Notes under the pieces: model-generated
Told to the model about the DNA's origin: nothing
The model's database searches: none
What the model saw: only the letters and a program-made list of their open reading frames with translations
Part shown: piece by piece, positions 1-5,205 of the stretch
Numbering within the stretch: the first letter of the stretch is position 1
Layout of the letters: every line of letters begins with the position of its first letter
From: an uncultured Ideonella sp.
GTDB taxonomy: Bacteria; Pseudomonadota; Gammaproteobacteria; Burkholderiales; Burkholderiaceae
NCBI GenBank assembly: GCA_946479475.1
Contig: CAMLGG010000339.1
Location: 1-5,205, forward strand
Reading direction: 5' to 3'
Length of the DNA stretch: 5,205 nt
Translations under genes and position numbers: made by a program

Positions 1-645
1 GTGGTACAGGCTCAGGTGCGGCGGGTCGAAGGCCAGCGCGGTGCGGACGTCGGTCTCCAGTTGCTCCAGCGTCTGGCCCGGCAGCGCGTACATCAGGTCG
101 ATGTTGAAGGTCGCGAAGCTGGCCGCGGCCTCCTCGATCGCCGCCAGGGCCTGTGCCCGGTCGTGCACGCGACCCAGGGCCTTCAGCTTCGCGTCATCGA
201 AGCTCTGCACGCCGATCGACAGCCGCGTGACGCCGGCATCGCGGAAGGCGCGGAAGCGCTCGCGTTCGAAGGTGCCGGGATTGGCCTCCAGCGTGATCTC
301 GCAGCCGGGCGCCAGCGGCAGCAGCGAGCGCAGGTCGGACAGCAGCCGCGCGATGCCCTCGGGCGAGAACAGGCTGGGCGTGCCGCCGCCGACGAAGACG
401 GTCTGCACCGTGCGGCCCCAGACCAGCGGCAGGCTGGCTTCGAGGTCGGCCCGCAGCGCGTCGAGGTATTGCTGCTCGGGGACTTCGCGGCCGTTGCGCG
501 AGGCTCCGATCTCGTGGCTGTTGAAGTCGCAGTACGGGCACTTCTTCAAACACCACGGCAGGTGCACGTAGACCGACAGCGGCGGCGGCGCGCCCAGACT
601 CAGCGTGCCGGGCCGCAGGTACTTGTCGACCACGCTCGTTTCCAT
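1..645 (-). CDS. hemW: HemW-type radical SAM protein (heme chaperone), 3' part cut by window edge
   Basis: The gene encodes the first 215 residues of a radical SAM protein; the family is usually about 380-410 residues, so the C-terminal half lies outside the window. The iron-sulfur motif is PWCLKKCPYCDF, with Cys32, Cys36 and Cys39 in CxxxCxxC spacing. Phe41 sits where true oxygen-independent coproporphyrinogen oxidase (HemN) has a fourth cysteine, which favours HemW, a heme-binding chaperone, over HemN. Other conserved stretches are GGGTPS (86-91), EANPGT (120-125), RLSIGVQSF (141-149), LGRVHD (157-162) and the NIDLMYALPGQT segment (181-192). The ATG at 645-643 shares one base with the rdgB stop (TGATG). 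No good Shine-Dalgarno precedes it, so translational coupling to rdgB is likely. The rdgB-hemW adjacency is also known in E. coli (yggV-yggW). Many database entries call such proteins coproporphyrinogen III oxidase, which the missing cysteine argues against. Confidence 0.93.
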   Translation of the reverse strand, partial: METSVVDKYLRPGTLSLGAPPPLSVYVHLPWCLKKCPYCDFNSHEIGASRNGREVPEQQYLDALRADLEASLPLVWGRTVQTVFVGGGTPSLFSPEGIARLLSDLRSLLPLAPGCEITLEANPGTFERERFRAFRDAGVTRLSIGVQSFDDAKLKALGRVHDRAQALAAIEEAAASFATFNIDLMYALPGQTLEQLETDVRTALAFDPPHLSLYH

Positions 646-1274
646 CACTGGTGCCAGGCTTCGCGCATCAGCGCGAGCATCTGCGCCGCGGCGATCGCGC
701 GGTGGCTGTGGGCGTTCTTGGTCGCCGACGGCAATGCCGCCACCGTCTGGCCGAGCGCCGGGATGAACATCAGCGGGTCGTAGCCGAAGCCGCCCTCGCC
801 TCGCGGCGCTTCGAGGATCTCGCCGTGCCAGCGCCCGAAGGCCACCAGCGGCTCGGGATCGTTCGCCGAACGCAGCGCCACGAGCGCGCAGACGAAGCTG
901 GCGCGCCGATCCTTGACACCGGCGAGCCGCTGCAGAAGCAGCGCGTTGTTGGCCGCATCCTGCGCGCGCCGATGCGCCTCACGCTCCACGCCCGGCTCGG
1001 CCGCAAACGGCGCATACACGGCCGATTGCACGCCCGGCATGCCCCCGAGTGCGTCGACGCACAGGCCGGAGTCGTCGGCGATCGAAGGCAGGCCGGTGGC
1101 CGCGGCGGCGTGGCGCGCCTTGGCCAGCGCGTTCTCGATGAAGGTGTGGTGCGGCTCCTCGGCCTCGGCCACGCCGAGCGAGCCCTGGGTCACGAGCTCG
1201 ATCGCCAGCGGCGAGAAGAGCTGGCCGAGCTCGGCGAGCTTCTTCGCGTTGTTCGAGGCGAGCACCAGCTTCAT
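645..1274 (-). CDS. rdgB: RdgB/HAM1 family dITP/XTP pyrophosphatase
   Basis: The product has 209 residues, close to the 197 of E. coli RdgB. The family hydrolyses non-canonical purine nucleoside triphosphates (dITP, ITP, XTP) to monophosphate and pyrophosphate in the cytoplasm, keeping deaminated bases out of DNA and RNA. Visible family motifs are the N-terminal substrate-binding ASNNAKK (6-12), [13 protein letters not shown] (44-56) with Glu47, the catalytic and metal-binding IADDSG (65-70) with Asp67/Asp68, GGFGYDP (161-167), and the C-terminal SHR (190-192). One deviation is GVQSAVYA at 81-88, where many homologues have GVYSARYA; Val86 replaces the usual arginine. The ATG at 1274-1272 is chosen because the family N-terminus begins there. 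It lies 2 nt after the rph stop and has a GAGG Shine-Dalgarno in the rph tail, so co-transcription with rph and hemW is expected. Confidence 0.95.
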   Translation of the reverse strand: MKLVLASNNAKKLAELGQLFSPLAIELVTQGSLGVAEAEEPHHTFIENALAKARHAAAATGLPSIADDSGLCVDALGGMPGVQSAVYAPFAAEPGVEREAHRRAQDAANNALLLQRLAGVKDRRASFVCALVALRSANDPEPLVAFGRWHGEILEAPRGEGGFGYDPLMFIPALGQTVAALPSATKNAHSHRAIAAAQMLALMREAWHQ

Positions 1275-1276
1275 GC

Positions 1277-1283
1277 TCACCTC
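1277..1283 (-). promoter_or_regulatory. rdgB ribosome binding site built into the rph stop codon
   Basis: On the minus strand the bases read GAGGTGA followed by GC and the rdgB ATG. The GAGG core ends 5 nt before the start codon. The last three bases (1279-1277) are the rph stop TGA. Ribosomes terminating on rph therefore sit on the rdgB initiation site, which suggests translational coupling and supports the chosen rdgB start. Confidence 0.75.
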
Positions 1284-2014
1284 GACAGCGGCTGCGCCAG
1301 CGCGGCGGCCTGCGCCTGCACCAGCTCGTTGATGCCCTTGGCAGCCAGGCCCAGCAGCGCATCCATCTCGGCGCGGGTGAACGGCACGCCCTCGGCCGTG
1401 CCCTGCACCTCCACGAAGCCGCCCGCGCCGGTCATCACGACGTTCATGTCGGTGTCGCAGCCGACGTCCTCGACGTACTCCAGGTCCAGCAGCGGAGTGC
1501 CTTCGACCACGCCGACCGAGACCGCCGCCACCGCATCGAGGATGGGCGATTGCGCCAGCACGCCGCGCGAGAGCAGCACGTTCACCGCATCCTGCGCCGC
1601 CACGAAGGCGCCGGTGATGGCCGCGGTGCGGGTGCCGCCATCGGCCTGCAGCACGTCGCAATCCAGCGTGATGGTGCGCTCGCCCAGGCGCTTGAGGTCG
1701 AACACGGCGCGCAGCGAGCGGCCGATCAGGCGCTGGATCTCCTGCGTGCGGCCGCTCTGCTTGCCGCGGGCGGCCTCGCGGTCGCTGCGGGTGTGGGTGG
1801 AACGCGGCAGCATGCCGTACTCCGCCGTCACCCAGCCTTCGCCGCTGCCCTTCTTGTGCGGCGGCACGCGCTCCTCGACCGAGGCGGTGCACAGCACCCG
1901 CGTCTCGCCGAACTCGATCAGCACCGAGCCTTCGGCGTGCTTGGTGAAGCCGCGGGTGATGCGCAGGGGGCGCAGCGAATCGGCCGCGCGGCCTTGGGTG
2001 CGTTGGTAAGTCAT
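1277..2014 (-). CDS. rph: RNase PH (tRNA nucleotidyltransferase)
   Basis: This 245-residue protein matches the usual RNase PH length (about 238-245). The enzyme is a phosphorolytic 3'-to-5' exoribonuclease that trims the 3' ends of tRNA precursors and other stable RNAs, releasing nucleoside diphosphates; it works as a ring-shaped hexamer. Recognisable segments are the N-terminal [16 protein letters not shown] region (15-30), [14 protein letters not shown] (63-76), [16 protein letters not shown] (87-102), the phosphate-binding GGTRTAA (126-132), and the metal/catalytic LDLEYVED with Asp177 and Asp183, followed by [10 protein letters not shown] (186-195). All catalytic residues I can identify are present, unlike the frameshifted rph of some E. 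coli K-12 strains. The ATG at 2014 has a strong AGAAGGA Shine-Dalgarno 5 nt upstream. It begins a tight rph-rdgB-hemW run, and a terminator-like hairpin lies just before its ribosome binding site. Confidence 0.97.
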   Translation of the reverse strand: MTYQRTQGRAADSLRPLRITRGFTKHAEGSVLIEFGETRVLCTASVEERVPPHKKGSGEGWVTAEYGMLPRSTHTRSDREAARGKQSGRTQEIQRLIGRSLRAVFDLKRLGERTITLDCDVLQADGGTRTAAITGAFVAAQDAVNVLLSRGVLAQSPILDAVAAVSVGVVEGTPLLDLEYVEDVGCDTDMNVVMTGAGGFVEVQGTAEGVPFTRAEMDALLGLAAKGINELVQAQAAALAQPLSR

Positions 2015-2019
2015 CGAAG

Positions 2020-2026
2020 TCCTTCT
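2020..2026 (-). promoter_or_regulatory. rph ribosome binding site
   Basis: The minus strand reads AGAAGGA, ending 5 nt before the rph ATG. It is the best Shine-Dalgarno in the window. It begins right after the T-rich tail of the upstream hairpin, so the structure and the ribosome site are nearly contiguous. Confidence 0.75.
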
Positions 2027-2054
2027 AAAGCAAACCGGCGCCTGACGGCGCCGG
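2027..2054 (-). terminator. Intrinsic-terminator-like hairpin between phosphatase gene and rph
   Basis: In the minus-strand transcript, CCGGCGCC pairs perfectly with GGCGCCGG across a 4-base GTCA loop (plus-strand arms 2035-2042 and 2047-2054). It is followed immediately by TTTGCTTT (2034-2027). A strong 8-bp GC stem with a T-rich tail fits a Rho-independent terminator acting leftward. On the plus strand the hairpin is followed by a G run instead, so the signal is directional. It lies about 23 nt past the phosphatase stop and directly before the rph Shine-Dalgarno. It could end the kinase-phosphatase transcript or partly attenuate readthrough into rph. The T tract is interrupted by GC, so efficiency is uncertain. 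Confidence 0.65.
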
Positions 2055-2077
2055 CGGGGGTATCGGTCAGCCGAGAC

Positions 2078-2989
2078 TCAGGGCTTCTTCTTGGAGGAGC
2101 GCTGGATTGCCTCGTTGATCTCGCGGATCGATCGCTCGATCTCCGCCTCGTCGAGGTCACCATGCCCTGTCTCGCCCAGGCTCGCCTGGATGGTGGAGGC
2201 GAACACATCCTCGCCCAGGCTGCGGGTGGAGACGCCGGCGATCGAGTCGCTGTCCTCCACCGCTTCCCACTCGACGGCCAGCACGGTGACGTTGTCCCCA
2301 TGCGTGCCGCCGTTGCGCAGCGCACGCTCGACCATCTCGGGCACTCCGTCCGACAGCGACCGGCTGGAAAGCAGGTCGACGATGGTGTCGTCGTCGAGCT
2401 GGCTCCACAGGCCGTCGGAGCAGACGATGAGCCTGTCGCCGCTTTGCAGCGTGACGGGGCCGACGGTGTCGACCACCGGCTTGCCCGGGCTGCCCAGGCA
2501 GGTGAAGAGCACCGAGCGGTTGAACTTGGCGTCTATGGGCACGACCTGCGACAGCGTCTGCTGCAGCTCGGTGTACGAATGGTCACGGGTGCGGGCGATC
2601 AGCTTGCCGCCGCGGACCAGGTACAGCCGCGAATCGCCGCAGTGGGCCCAGAAGGCGGCGCGGCCCTGAAGGACGCACGCCACCACCGTGGTGCGGGGCG
2701 TGTCGACCAGGCCCTTCTCGGTGGCGTAGCGCAGCAGCTGGTGGTGGCCGGCCAGGATGGAATCCTGCAGGAAGCGCAGCGGGCTCTTCAGGCTGGGCTT
2801 GGCTTCGCGCTGGAACGCCGCGGCCAGGGTCTGAAGCGCGAGCTGCGAGGCGACCTCGCCCTCGGGGTGGCCCCCCATGCCATCGGCCAGCGCGAACAGG
2901 CCCGAATCCCGCGTGTAGCAGTAGCCCATGCGGTCTTCGTTCTTTTCGCGGCCACCCTTTCGGCTGACCTGGTAGACGGAAAATCTCAT
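2078..2989 (-). CDS. PP2C-family (PPM) serine/threonine protein phosphatase
   Basis: The 303-residue product is a cytosolic metal-dependent phosphatase that would remove phosphate from Ser/Thr residues, most plausibly reversing its neighbour kinase. PPM motifs appear in order: REKNEDR (14-20) with metal-ligand Asp19, ALADGMGGH (33-41) with Asp36, TTVVA (100-104), GDSRLYL (118-124), CSDGLW (190-195) with Asp192, and [11 protein letters not shown] (231-241) with Asp232. The catalytic domain thus ends near 241. Residues 242-303 form an extra tail, acidic and then apparently helical, with a basic end (SSKKKP). No signal peptide or membrane segment is seen. The ATG at 2989 is preferred because the domain begins there and it overlaps the kinase stop by 4 nt (ATGA). 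The frame stays open upstream to 3139, but that would overlap the kinase gene by about 150 nt. Catalytic assignment is firm; the substrate is unknown. Confidence 0.95.
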   Translation of the reverse strand: MRFSVYQVSRKGGREKNEDRMGYCYTRDSGLFALADGMGGHPEGEVASQLALQTLAAAFQREAKPSLKSPLRFLQDSILAGHHQLLRYATEKGLVDTPRTTVVACVLQGRAAFWAHCGDSRLYLVRGGKLIARTRDHSYTELQQTLSQVVPIDAKFNRSVLFTCLGSPGKPVVDTVGPVTLQSGDRLIVCSDGLWSQLDDDTIVDLLSSRSLSDGVPEMVERALRNGGTHGDNVTVLAVEWEAVEDSDSIAGVSTRSLGEDVFASTIQASLGETGHGDLDEAEIERSIREINEAIQRSSKKKP

Positions 2990-3951
2990 CGTGCCCCGGT
3001 CTTCAGGTTCTCGATCTGCAGTTTCAGGCGCTCGGTGAAGCTGAGCGAGGTATAGCGCCGTTCGGTCTCGCGTGACAACTCTTTTTGCAACGCGAAAACG
3101 CTTTGCGGGCGGGACAGCGGATCCAGCGACATGCACCACTCGGTCACTTCGATCAGGTTGTCCGAATAGGTGTTCCGCATGCGGGACATGGACAGCGAGA
3201 GGCGATCCTTGTCGATGCGCTGCGGGGCGTCCGTCGGCGGGTAGCCCTGCATGCAGGCGTAGATGCAGGAGCCGATGGCGTAGATGTCCGTCCAGGGGCC
3301 GAGCGATCCGTCGCGCCGGTACATCTCGGGCGCGGCGAAGCCCGGCGTGTACATCGGGCGGATGAAGTTGCCCTCCTTGCTCAGCACCTCGCGCGCGGCG
3401 CCGAAGTCGAGCAGGACCGCCTTGTTGTCATTCGTGATGAAGATGTTGGCCGGCTTGATGTCCAGGTGCAGCATCTTGTGCTGGTGGACGATGCGCAGGC
3501 CCTTGAGGATCTCGTCGAAGAGCGACCGGATGGTCGATTCGCGGAATACCTTCTCCTGCTTCAGATCGCGCGCGGTGACGATGAAATCCTGCAGGGTGTC
3601 GCCCTGCAGGTAGTTCATCACCATGTAGACGGTTTCGTTCTCGCGAAAGAAGTTCAGCACCGAGACGACGCTGGGATGCGAGATCTGCGCGAGCGAGCGG
3701 CCCTCTTCGAAGAAGCTCTTCAGGCCCAGGCGGTACAGCGGCTGCTTCTCGGGCTTGACGCGTGGCACCAGTTCGCCCACCGAACGCTCTGCCAGCGAGG
3801 CGGGCAGATACTCCTTCAGCGCGACCAGGTGGCGCTCCTCGTCTTCGGCGAGGTAGACCACGCCAAAGCCGCCGGCCGCCAGTTTCTTGATGATCTGGTA
3901 GCCACCGACCACGGTGCCCGCAGGCAACGGGGCGGGTTTTGGCTTTGACAT
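2986..3951 (-). CDS. Cytosolic Hanks-type serine/threonine protein kinase, HLD (non-RD) type
   Basis: The 321-residue protein is almost entirely one protein kinase domain. Features in order: glycine loop [13 protein letters not shown] (25-37), ATP-binding Lys46 in VALKEYLP, a likely helix-C Glu83 in [14 protein letters not shown], hinge region [12 protein letters not shown] (109-120), catalytic loop [10 protein letters not shown] (161-170) with Asp164, Lys166 and Asn169, LDFGAAR (181-187) with metal-binding Asp182, the activation segment ending in AAPEMY (206-211), and WTDIYAIG (220-227). All core catalytic residues are intact. The HRD arginine is Leu163, so it is a non-RD kinase. No transmembrane helix, PASTA or other sensor domain is present; the last 30 residues are charged and helical. 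The ATG at 3951 is the only sensible start: the open frame continues upstream, but on the strand opposite yicC. It overlaps the phosphatase gene by 4 nt, forming a kinase/phosphatase pair. No clear Shine-Dalgarno is visible. Substrates cannot be inferred. Confidence 0.95.
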   Translation of the reverse strand: MSKPKPAPLPAGTVVGGYQIIKKLAAGGFGVVYLAEDEERHLVALKEYLPASLAERSVGELVPRVKPEKQPLYRLGLKSFFEEGRSLAQISHPSVVSVLNFFRENETVYMVMNYLQGDTLQDFIVTARDLKQEKVFRESTIRSLFDEILKGLRIVHQHKMLHLDIKPANIFITNDNKAVLLDFGAAREVLSKEGNFIRPMYTPGFAAPEMYRRDGSLGPWTDIYAIGSCIYACMQGYPPTDAPQRIDKDRLSLSMSRMRNTYSDNLIEVTEWCMSLDPLSRPQSVFALQKELSRETERRYTSLSFTERLKLQIENLKTGAR

Positions 3952-3954
3952 AAT
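3946..3954 (+). promoter_or_regulatory. Candidate extended -10 promoter for yicC, overlapping the kinase start codon
   Basis: The plus strand reads TGACATAAT: an extended -10 TG, one base, then CATAAT, five of six matches to TATAAT. Initiation about 7 nt later, near 3961, would give a roughly 20-nt yicC leader. No good -35 lies 16-18 bp upstream, which extended -10 promoters tolerate. The alternative, TTGACA at 3945-3950 as a -35, lacks a -10 at the right distance. The site overlaps the kinase ATG (3949-3951), so polymerase binding here could interfere with the divergent transcript. Confidence 0.4.
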
Positions 3955-3959
3955 CGGGT

Positions 3960-3976
3960 TTTTGCTCGGTGCAAAA
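3960..3976. promoter_or_regulatory. Dyad TTTTGC-N5-GCAAAA in the divergent spacer (possible operator)
   Basis: TTTTGC (3960-3965) and GCAAAA (3971-3976) form a perfect 6-bp inverted repeat around a 5-bp TCGGT centre, inside the 30-bp gap between the kinase and yicC start codons. Position and symmetry suit a transcription-factor operator acting on both genes. In RNA the same symmetry would be a weak A/U-rich hairpin near the yicC start. No regulator is identified, and a 6-bp dyad can arise by chance. Confidence 0.35.
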
Positions 3977-3981
3977 GCTTC

Positions 3982-4911
3982 ATGCCAGTTTACAGCATGA
4001 CCGGGTTCGCGAGCGCCAGCGCCGCCCCGGTGGCCGAGGGTGAAAGCCACCCCGTCGGCGTGACCGTGGAAATGCGCACGGTCAACAGCCGCTTCCTCGA
4101 CATCGCCTTCCGCCTGCCCGACGAGCTGCGGCAGGTCGAGCCCACGCTGCGCGAGCTGCTGACCGCCCAGCTTCGGCGCGGCAAGGTCGAGGTCCGGGCG
4201 CAGCTCGGCCGAGGCGCCGACGAGAACCTGCCCCAGCCCACCACGGAGCAGCTCAACCGCCTGGGCCGCCTGGAAAGCACGGTGCAAGGCTGGCTGCCTG
4301 GCGCGGTCGGCCTGTCGGTGCACGAGGTGCTGCAGTGGTGCCGCGGCGGCTCGGGCGCTTCTTCATCGGCCGGGCTGGACGAACTCGCCGTTCAGGCCGC
4401 CCGGACGGCCATCGAGGCCCTCAAGGACGCTCGCGAGCGCGAAGGCGCGCGCCTGGTGCAGATCCTGAACGAACGCACGGACACGCTGCGCACCCTCGCC
4501 GCCCAGGCCGGCCCGCTCGTGCCGGCCGTCGTGCAGAAGCAGCAGCAGCGCTTCATGGAGCGCTGGAACGAAGCGCTGAACGCCGCGGGTGCCGGAGGCG
4601 CGGGCAACACCGCCGGCGCCGTCTCGGCCGAGGCCGCGCGCGATCGCGCCTTGAACGAGGCGGCAGCCTACGCCATCCGCATCGACGTCGCCGAGGAGCT
4701 CTCCCGCCTGGTGTCCCACCTGGACGAGATCGAGCGCCTGCTCAAGAAGGGTGGCGAGGTCGGCAAGCGGCTCGATTTCCTGATCCAGGAGCTGCACCGC
4801 GAGGCCAACACCCTCGGCTCCAAGTCCTCGGCGCTGGAGCTCACCGGCATCTCGGTGGACATGAAGGTCGCGATCGAACAGATGCGGGAGCAGGTGCAGA
4901 ACATTGAATGA
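3982..4911 (+). CDS. yicC: YicC/YloC family protein (RNA-turnover-associated, DUF1732 C-terminus)
   Basis: The 309-residue product begins MPVYSMTGFASA, the hallmark N-terminus of this family, and is slightly longer than E. coli YicC (287). Conserved blocks are EMRTVNSRFLDIAFRLP (30-46), RRGKVEVR (65-72), IDVAEELSRLVSHLDEIERLL (234-254), GKRLDFLIQELHREANTLGS (261-280) and KSSALEL (281-287). The last blocks form the DUF1732 C-terminal domain. Family members have been reported as endoribonucleases or as factors in small-RNA turnover; that role is transferred by homology. An Ala/Gly-rich segment at about 199-224, between two helical stretches, accounts for some of the extra length. The start at 3982 is fixed by the family N-terminus, although its Shine-Dalgarno is weak. 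It is transcribed divergently from the kinase gene. The usual betaproteobacterial downstream partner gmk is not found in the 294 bp that follow. Confidence 0.95.
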   Translation: MPVYSMTGFASASAAPVAEGESHPVGVTVEMRTVNSRFLDIAFRLPDELRQVEPTLRELLTAQLRRGKVEVRAQLGRGADENLPQPTTEQLNRLGRLESTVQGWLPGAVGLSVHEVLQWCRGGSGASSSAGLDELAVQAARTAIEALKDAREREGARLVQILNERTDTLRTLAAQAGPLVPAVVQKQQQRFMERWNEALNAAGAGGAGNTAGAVSAEAARDRALNEAAAYAIRIDVAEELSRLVSHLDEIERLLKKGGEVGKRLDFLIQELHREANTLGSKSSALELTGISVDMKVAIEQMREQVQNIE

Positions 4912-4918
4912 ACGTCCC

Positions 4919-4935
4919 ACGGCGTCTCACGCCGT
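4919..4935 (+). terminator. Short hairpin just after yicC, possible weak terminator
   Basis: ACGGCGT (4919-4925) and ACGCCGT (4929-4935) form a perfect 7-bp stem with a 3-base CTC loop, starting 8 nt after the yicC stop. The position fits a transcript end, but the following bases (CCCGTAGTTCG) are not T-rich, so a classical intrinsic terminator is not supported. It may act as a 3' stabilising structure or be chance in GC-rich DNA. Confidence 0.35.
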
Positions 4936-5063
4936 CCCGTAGTTCGATGTTCTGTGCAAGCCACCTCCGCCATCTGTTGGGGTAGTTCACCGGAGCGTTG
5001 CTTGATCCAGAGTCCCGCAGCCCGCGCGGAGGGTCGCCCGATCGATCCCCCAACGGACGTACC
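4936..5063. other. Intergenic stretch between yicC and the right-edge reading frame
   Basis: I see no complete gene, tRNA or insertion sequence here. It contains two copies of GTAGTTC (4939-4945 and 4982-4988). The second overlaps the TAG (4983-4985) that closes the upstream side of the right-edge open frame. If the frame beyond is an integrase, an attachment site and arm-type sites could lie here, but none can be defined from this sequence alone. Confidence 0.4.
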
Positions 5064-5205
5064 GTGGGAACAAAGCCAGCTTCGGATCTCTTGCTCAAAT
5101 CCTGGCTGAGCGCCGGGCCCGTCGGCCGATCCGTCGGCGACGGTCTGATGTTCGTGGTGACAGAGGCGAGCGCGCGTGTCGGCAAAGCGTCTCGGATCCT
5201 GCGGT
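5064..5205 (+). CDS. Possible tyrosine-type integrase, N-terminal fragment (runs off right edge)
   Basis: A plus-strand frame is open from 4986 to the window edge. A GTG at 5064 gives 47 visible residues; the ATG at 5148 and TTG at 4998 are alternative starts. The segment GRSVGDGLMFVVTEAS (21-36) followed by GKASRILR (40-47) resembles the arm-type DNA-binding domain (DUF4102-like) of phage and island integrases. There the pattern is roughly D-G-x-L-x-L-x-V, a short turn, then a K-x-W-x-x-R-Y strand; Arg44 stands where tryptophan is usual. The catalytic domain would lie outside the window, so this call rests on a short pattern recognised by eye. A weak CGGA at 5054-5057 could serve as ribosome site. 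If correct, a mobile element or genomic island begins right after yicC. Alternatively it is an unrelated hypothetical protein or a non-coding open frame. Confidence 0.45.
   Translation, partial: MGTKPASDLLLKSWLSAGPVGRSVGDGLMFVVTEASARVGKASRILR

Noticed and set aside
1..783. A 260-codon plus-strand open frame opposite hemW and the end of rdgB
   Set aside because: The opposite strand carries the HemW CxxxCxxC, GGGTPS and other conserved motifs; this frame shows none.
651..2009. A 452-codon plus-strand open frame over rdgB and rph
   Set aside because: It is the complement of two clear conserved genes, with no domain-like sequence; long antisense frames are common at this GC bias.
2124..2142. 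A cluster of GATC/CGATCG motifs in the phosphatase gene tail
   Set aside because: It is explained by codons for the Glu-Arg-Ser-Ile-Arg-Glu-Ile segment and has no phase or spacing that suggests a regulatory array.
1550..3055. A 501-codon open frame on the plus strand across rph, the phosphatase gene and the end of the kinase gene
   Set aside because: It is antisense to three well-recognised genes, has no recognisable motif, and is Arg/Ala/Gln-rich as expected from a complementary frame in GC-biased DNA.
3085..3948. A 287-codon plus-strand open frame almost exactly opposite the kinase gene
   Set aside because: It ends close to the kinase start but has only repetitive shadow-like composition, and nothing suggests a real product.
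3970..3987. A sigma-54-like promoter on the minus strand (TGGCAT ... TTGCA) upstream of the kinase gene
   Set aside because: The GG and GC elements are separated by 12 bases instead of the strict 10, so it does not fit the sigma-54 -24/-12 spacing.
4638..4649. A perfect 12-bp palindrome GCGCGATCGCGC inside yicC
   Set aside because: It encodes an ordinary Ala-Arg-Asp-Arg-Ala stretch; such GC palindromes are expected in coding DNA of this composition.
4939..4995. tRNA-like fragments (GTTCGA and GGGGTAGTTCACCGG)
   Set aside because: No acceptor stem, anticodon arm or correctly spaced T arm could be assembled on either strand.
5119..5138. Two CCGTCGGC copies 12 bp apart
   Set aside because: They fall within the right-edge open frame and encode a Val-Gly repeat; two 8-mers in GC-rich DNA are not significant alone.
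4841..5185. A 114-codon minus-strand frame spanning the yicC end and the right-edge region
   Set aside because: It overlaps the conserved YicC C-terminus and has no recognisable motif; its Pro/Arg/Ser-rich content looks like a shadow frame.

Overview
The window looks like the chromosome of a GC-rich betaproteobacterium, probably Burkholderiales. This rests on strongly G/C-biased third codon positions, on the protein sequences (YicC starting MPVYSMTGF, RNase PH, RdgB, HemW) and on the gene order. No database search was possible, so the taxonomy is an inference.

Layout. From about position 3951 down to position 1, a leftward (minus-strand) block reads: Ser/Thr protein kinase, PP2C-type phosphatase, rph (RNase PH), rdgB (dITP/XTP pyrophosphatase), hemW (heme chaperone-type radical SAM protein, cut by the window edge). 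The junctions are tight: a 4-nt ATGA overlap between kinase and phosphatase, 2 nt between rph and rdgB, and a 1-nt overlap (TGATG) between rdgB and hemW. The only real gap, 2015-2077, holds a GC-rich hairpin with a T-rich tail that reads as an intrinsic terminator or attenuator directly in front of the rph ribosome binding site. The block therefore looks like two units: a kinase/phosphatase pair, and rph-rdgB-hemW.

Divergently, yicC runs rightward from 3982 to 4911. The 30-bp space between the kinase and yicC start codons contains a short dyad. An extended -10 candidate for yicC overlaps the kinase start codon.

After yicC (4912-5205) there is a small hairpin and then a stretch that looks less like the rest. 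An open frame runs off the right edge, and its visible residues resemble the N-terminal arm-type DNA-binding domain of a tyrosine integrase. In many betaproteobacteria I would expect gmk-rpoZ-spoT after yicC, so this may be the edge of a genomic island. It is the least certain and most interesting call here.

How the genes fit together: RNase PH trims RNA 3' ends, YicC belongs to a family tied to RNA turnover, RdgB cleans the nucleotide pool, and HemW handles heme. The kinase and phosphatase form a reversible phosphorylation pair whose targets cannot be read from the sequence. Apart from the right edge, this is a conserved housekeeping neighbourhood.
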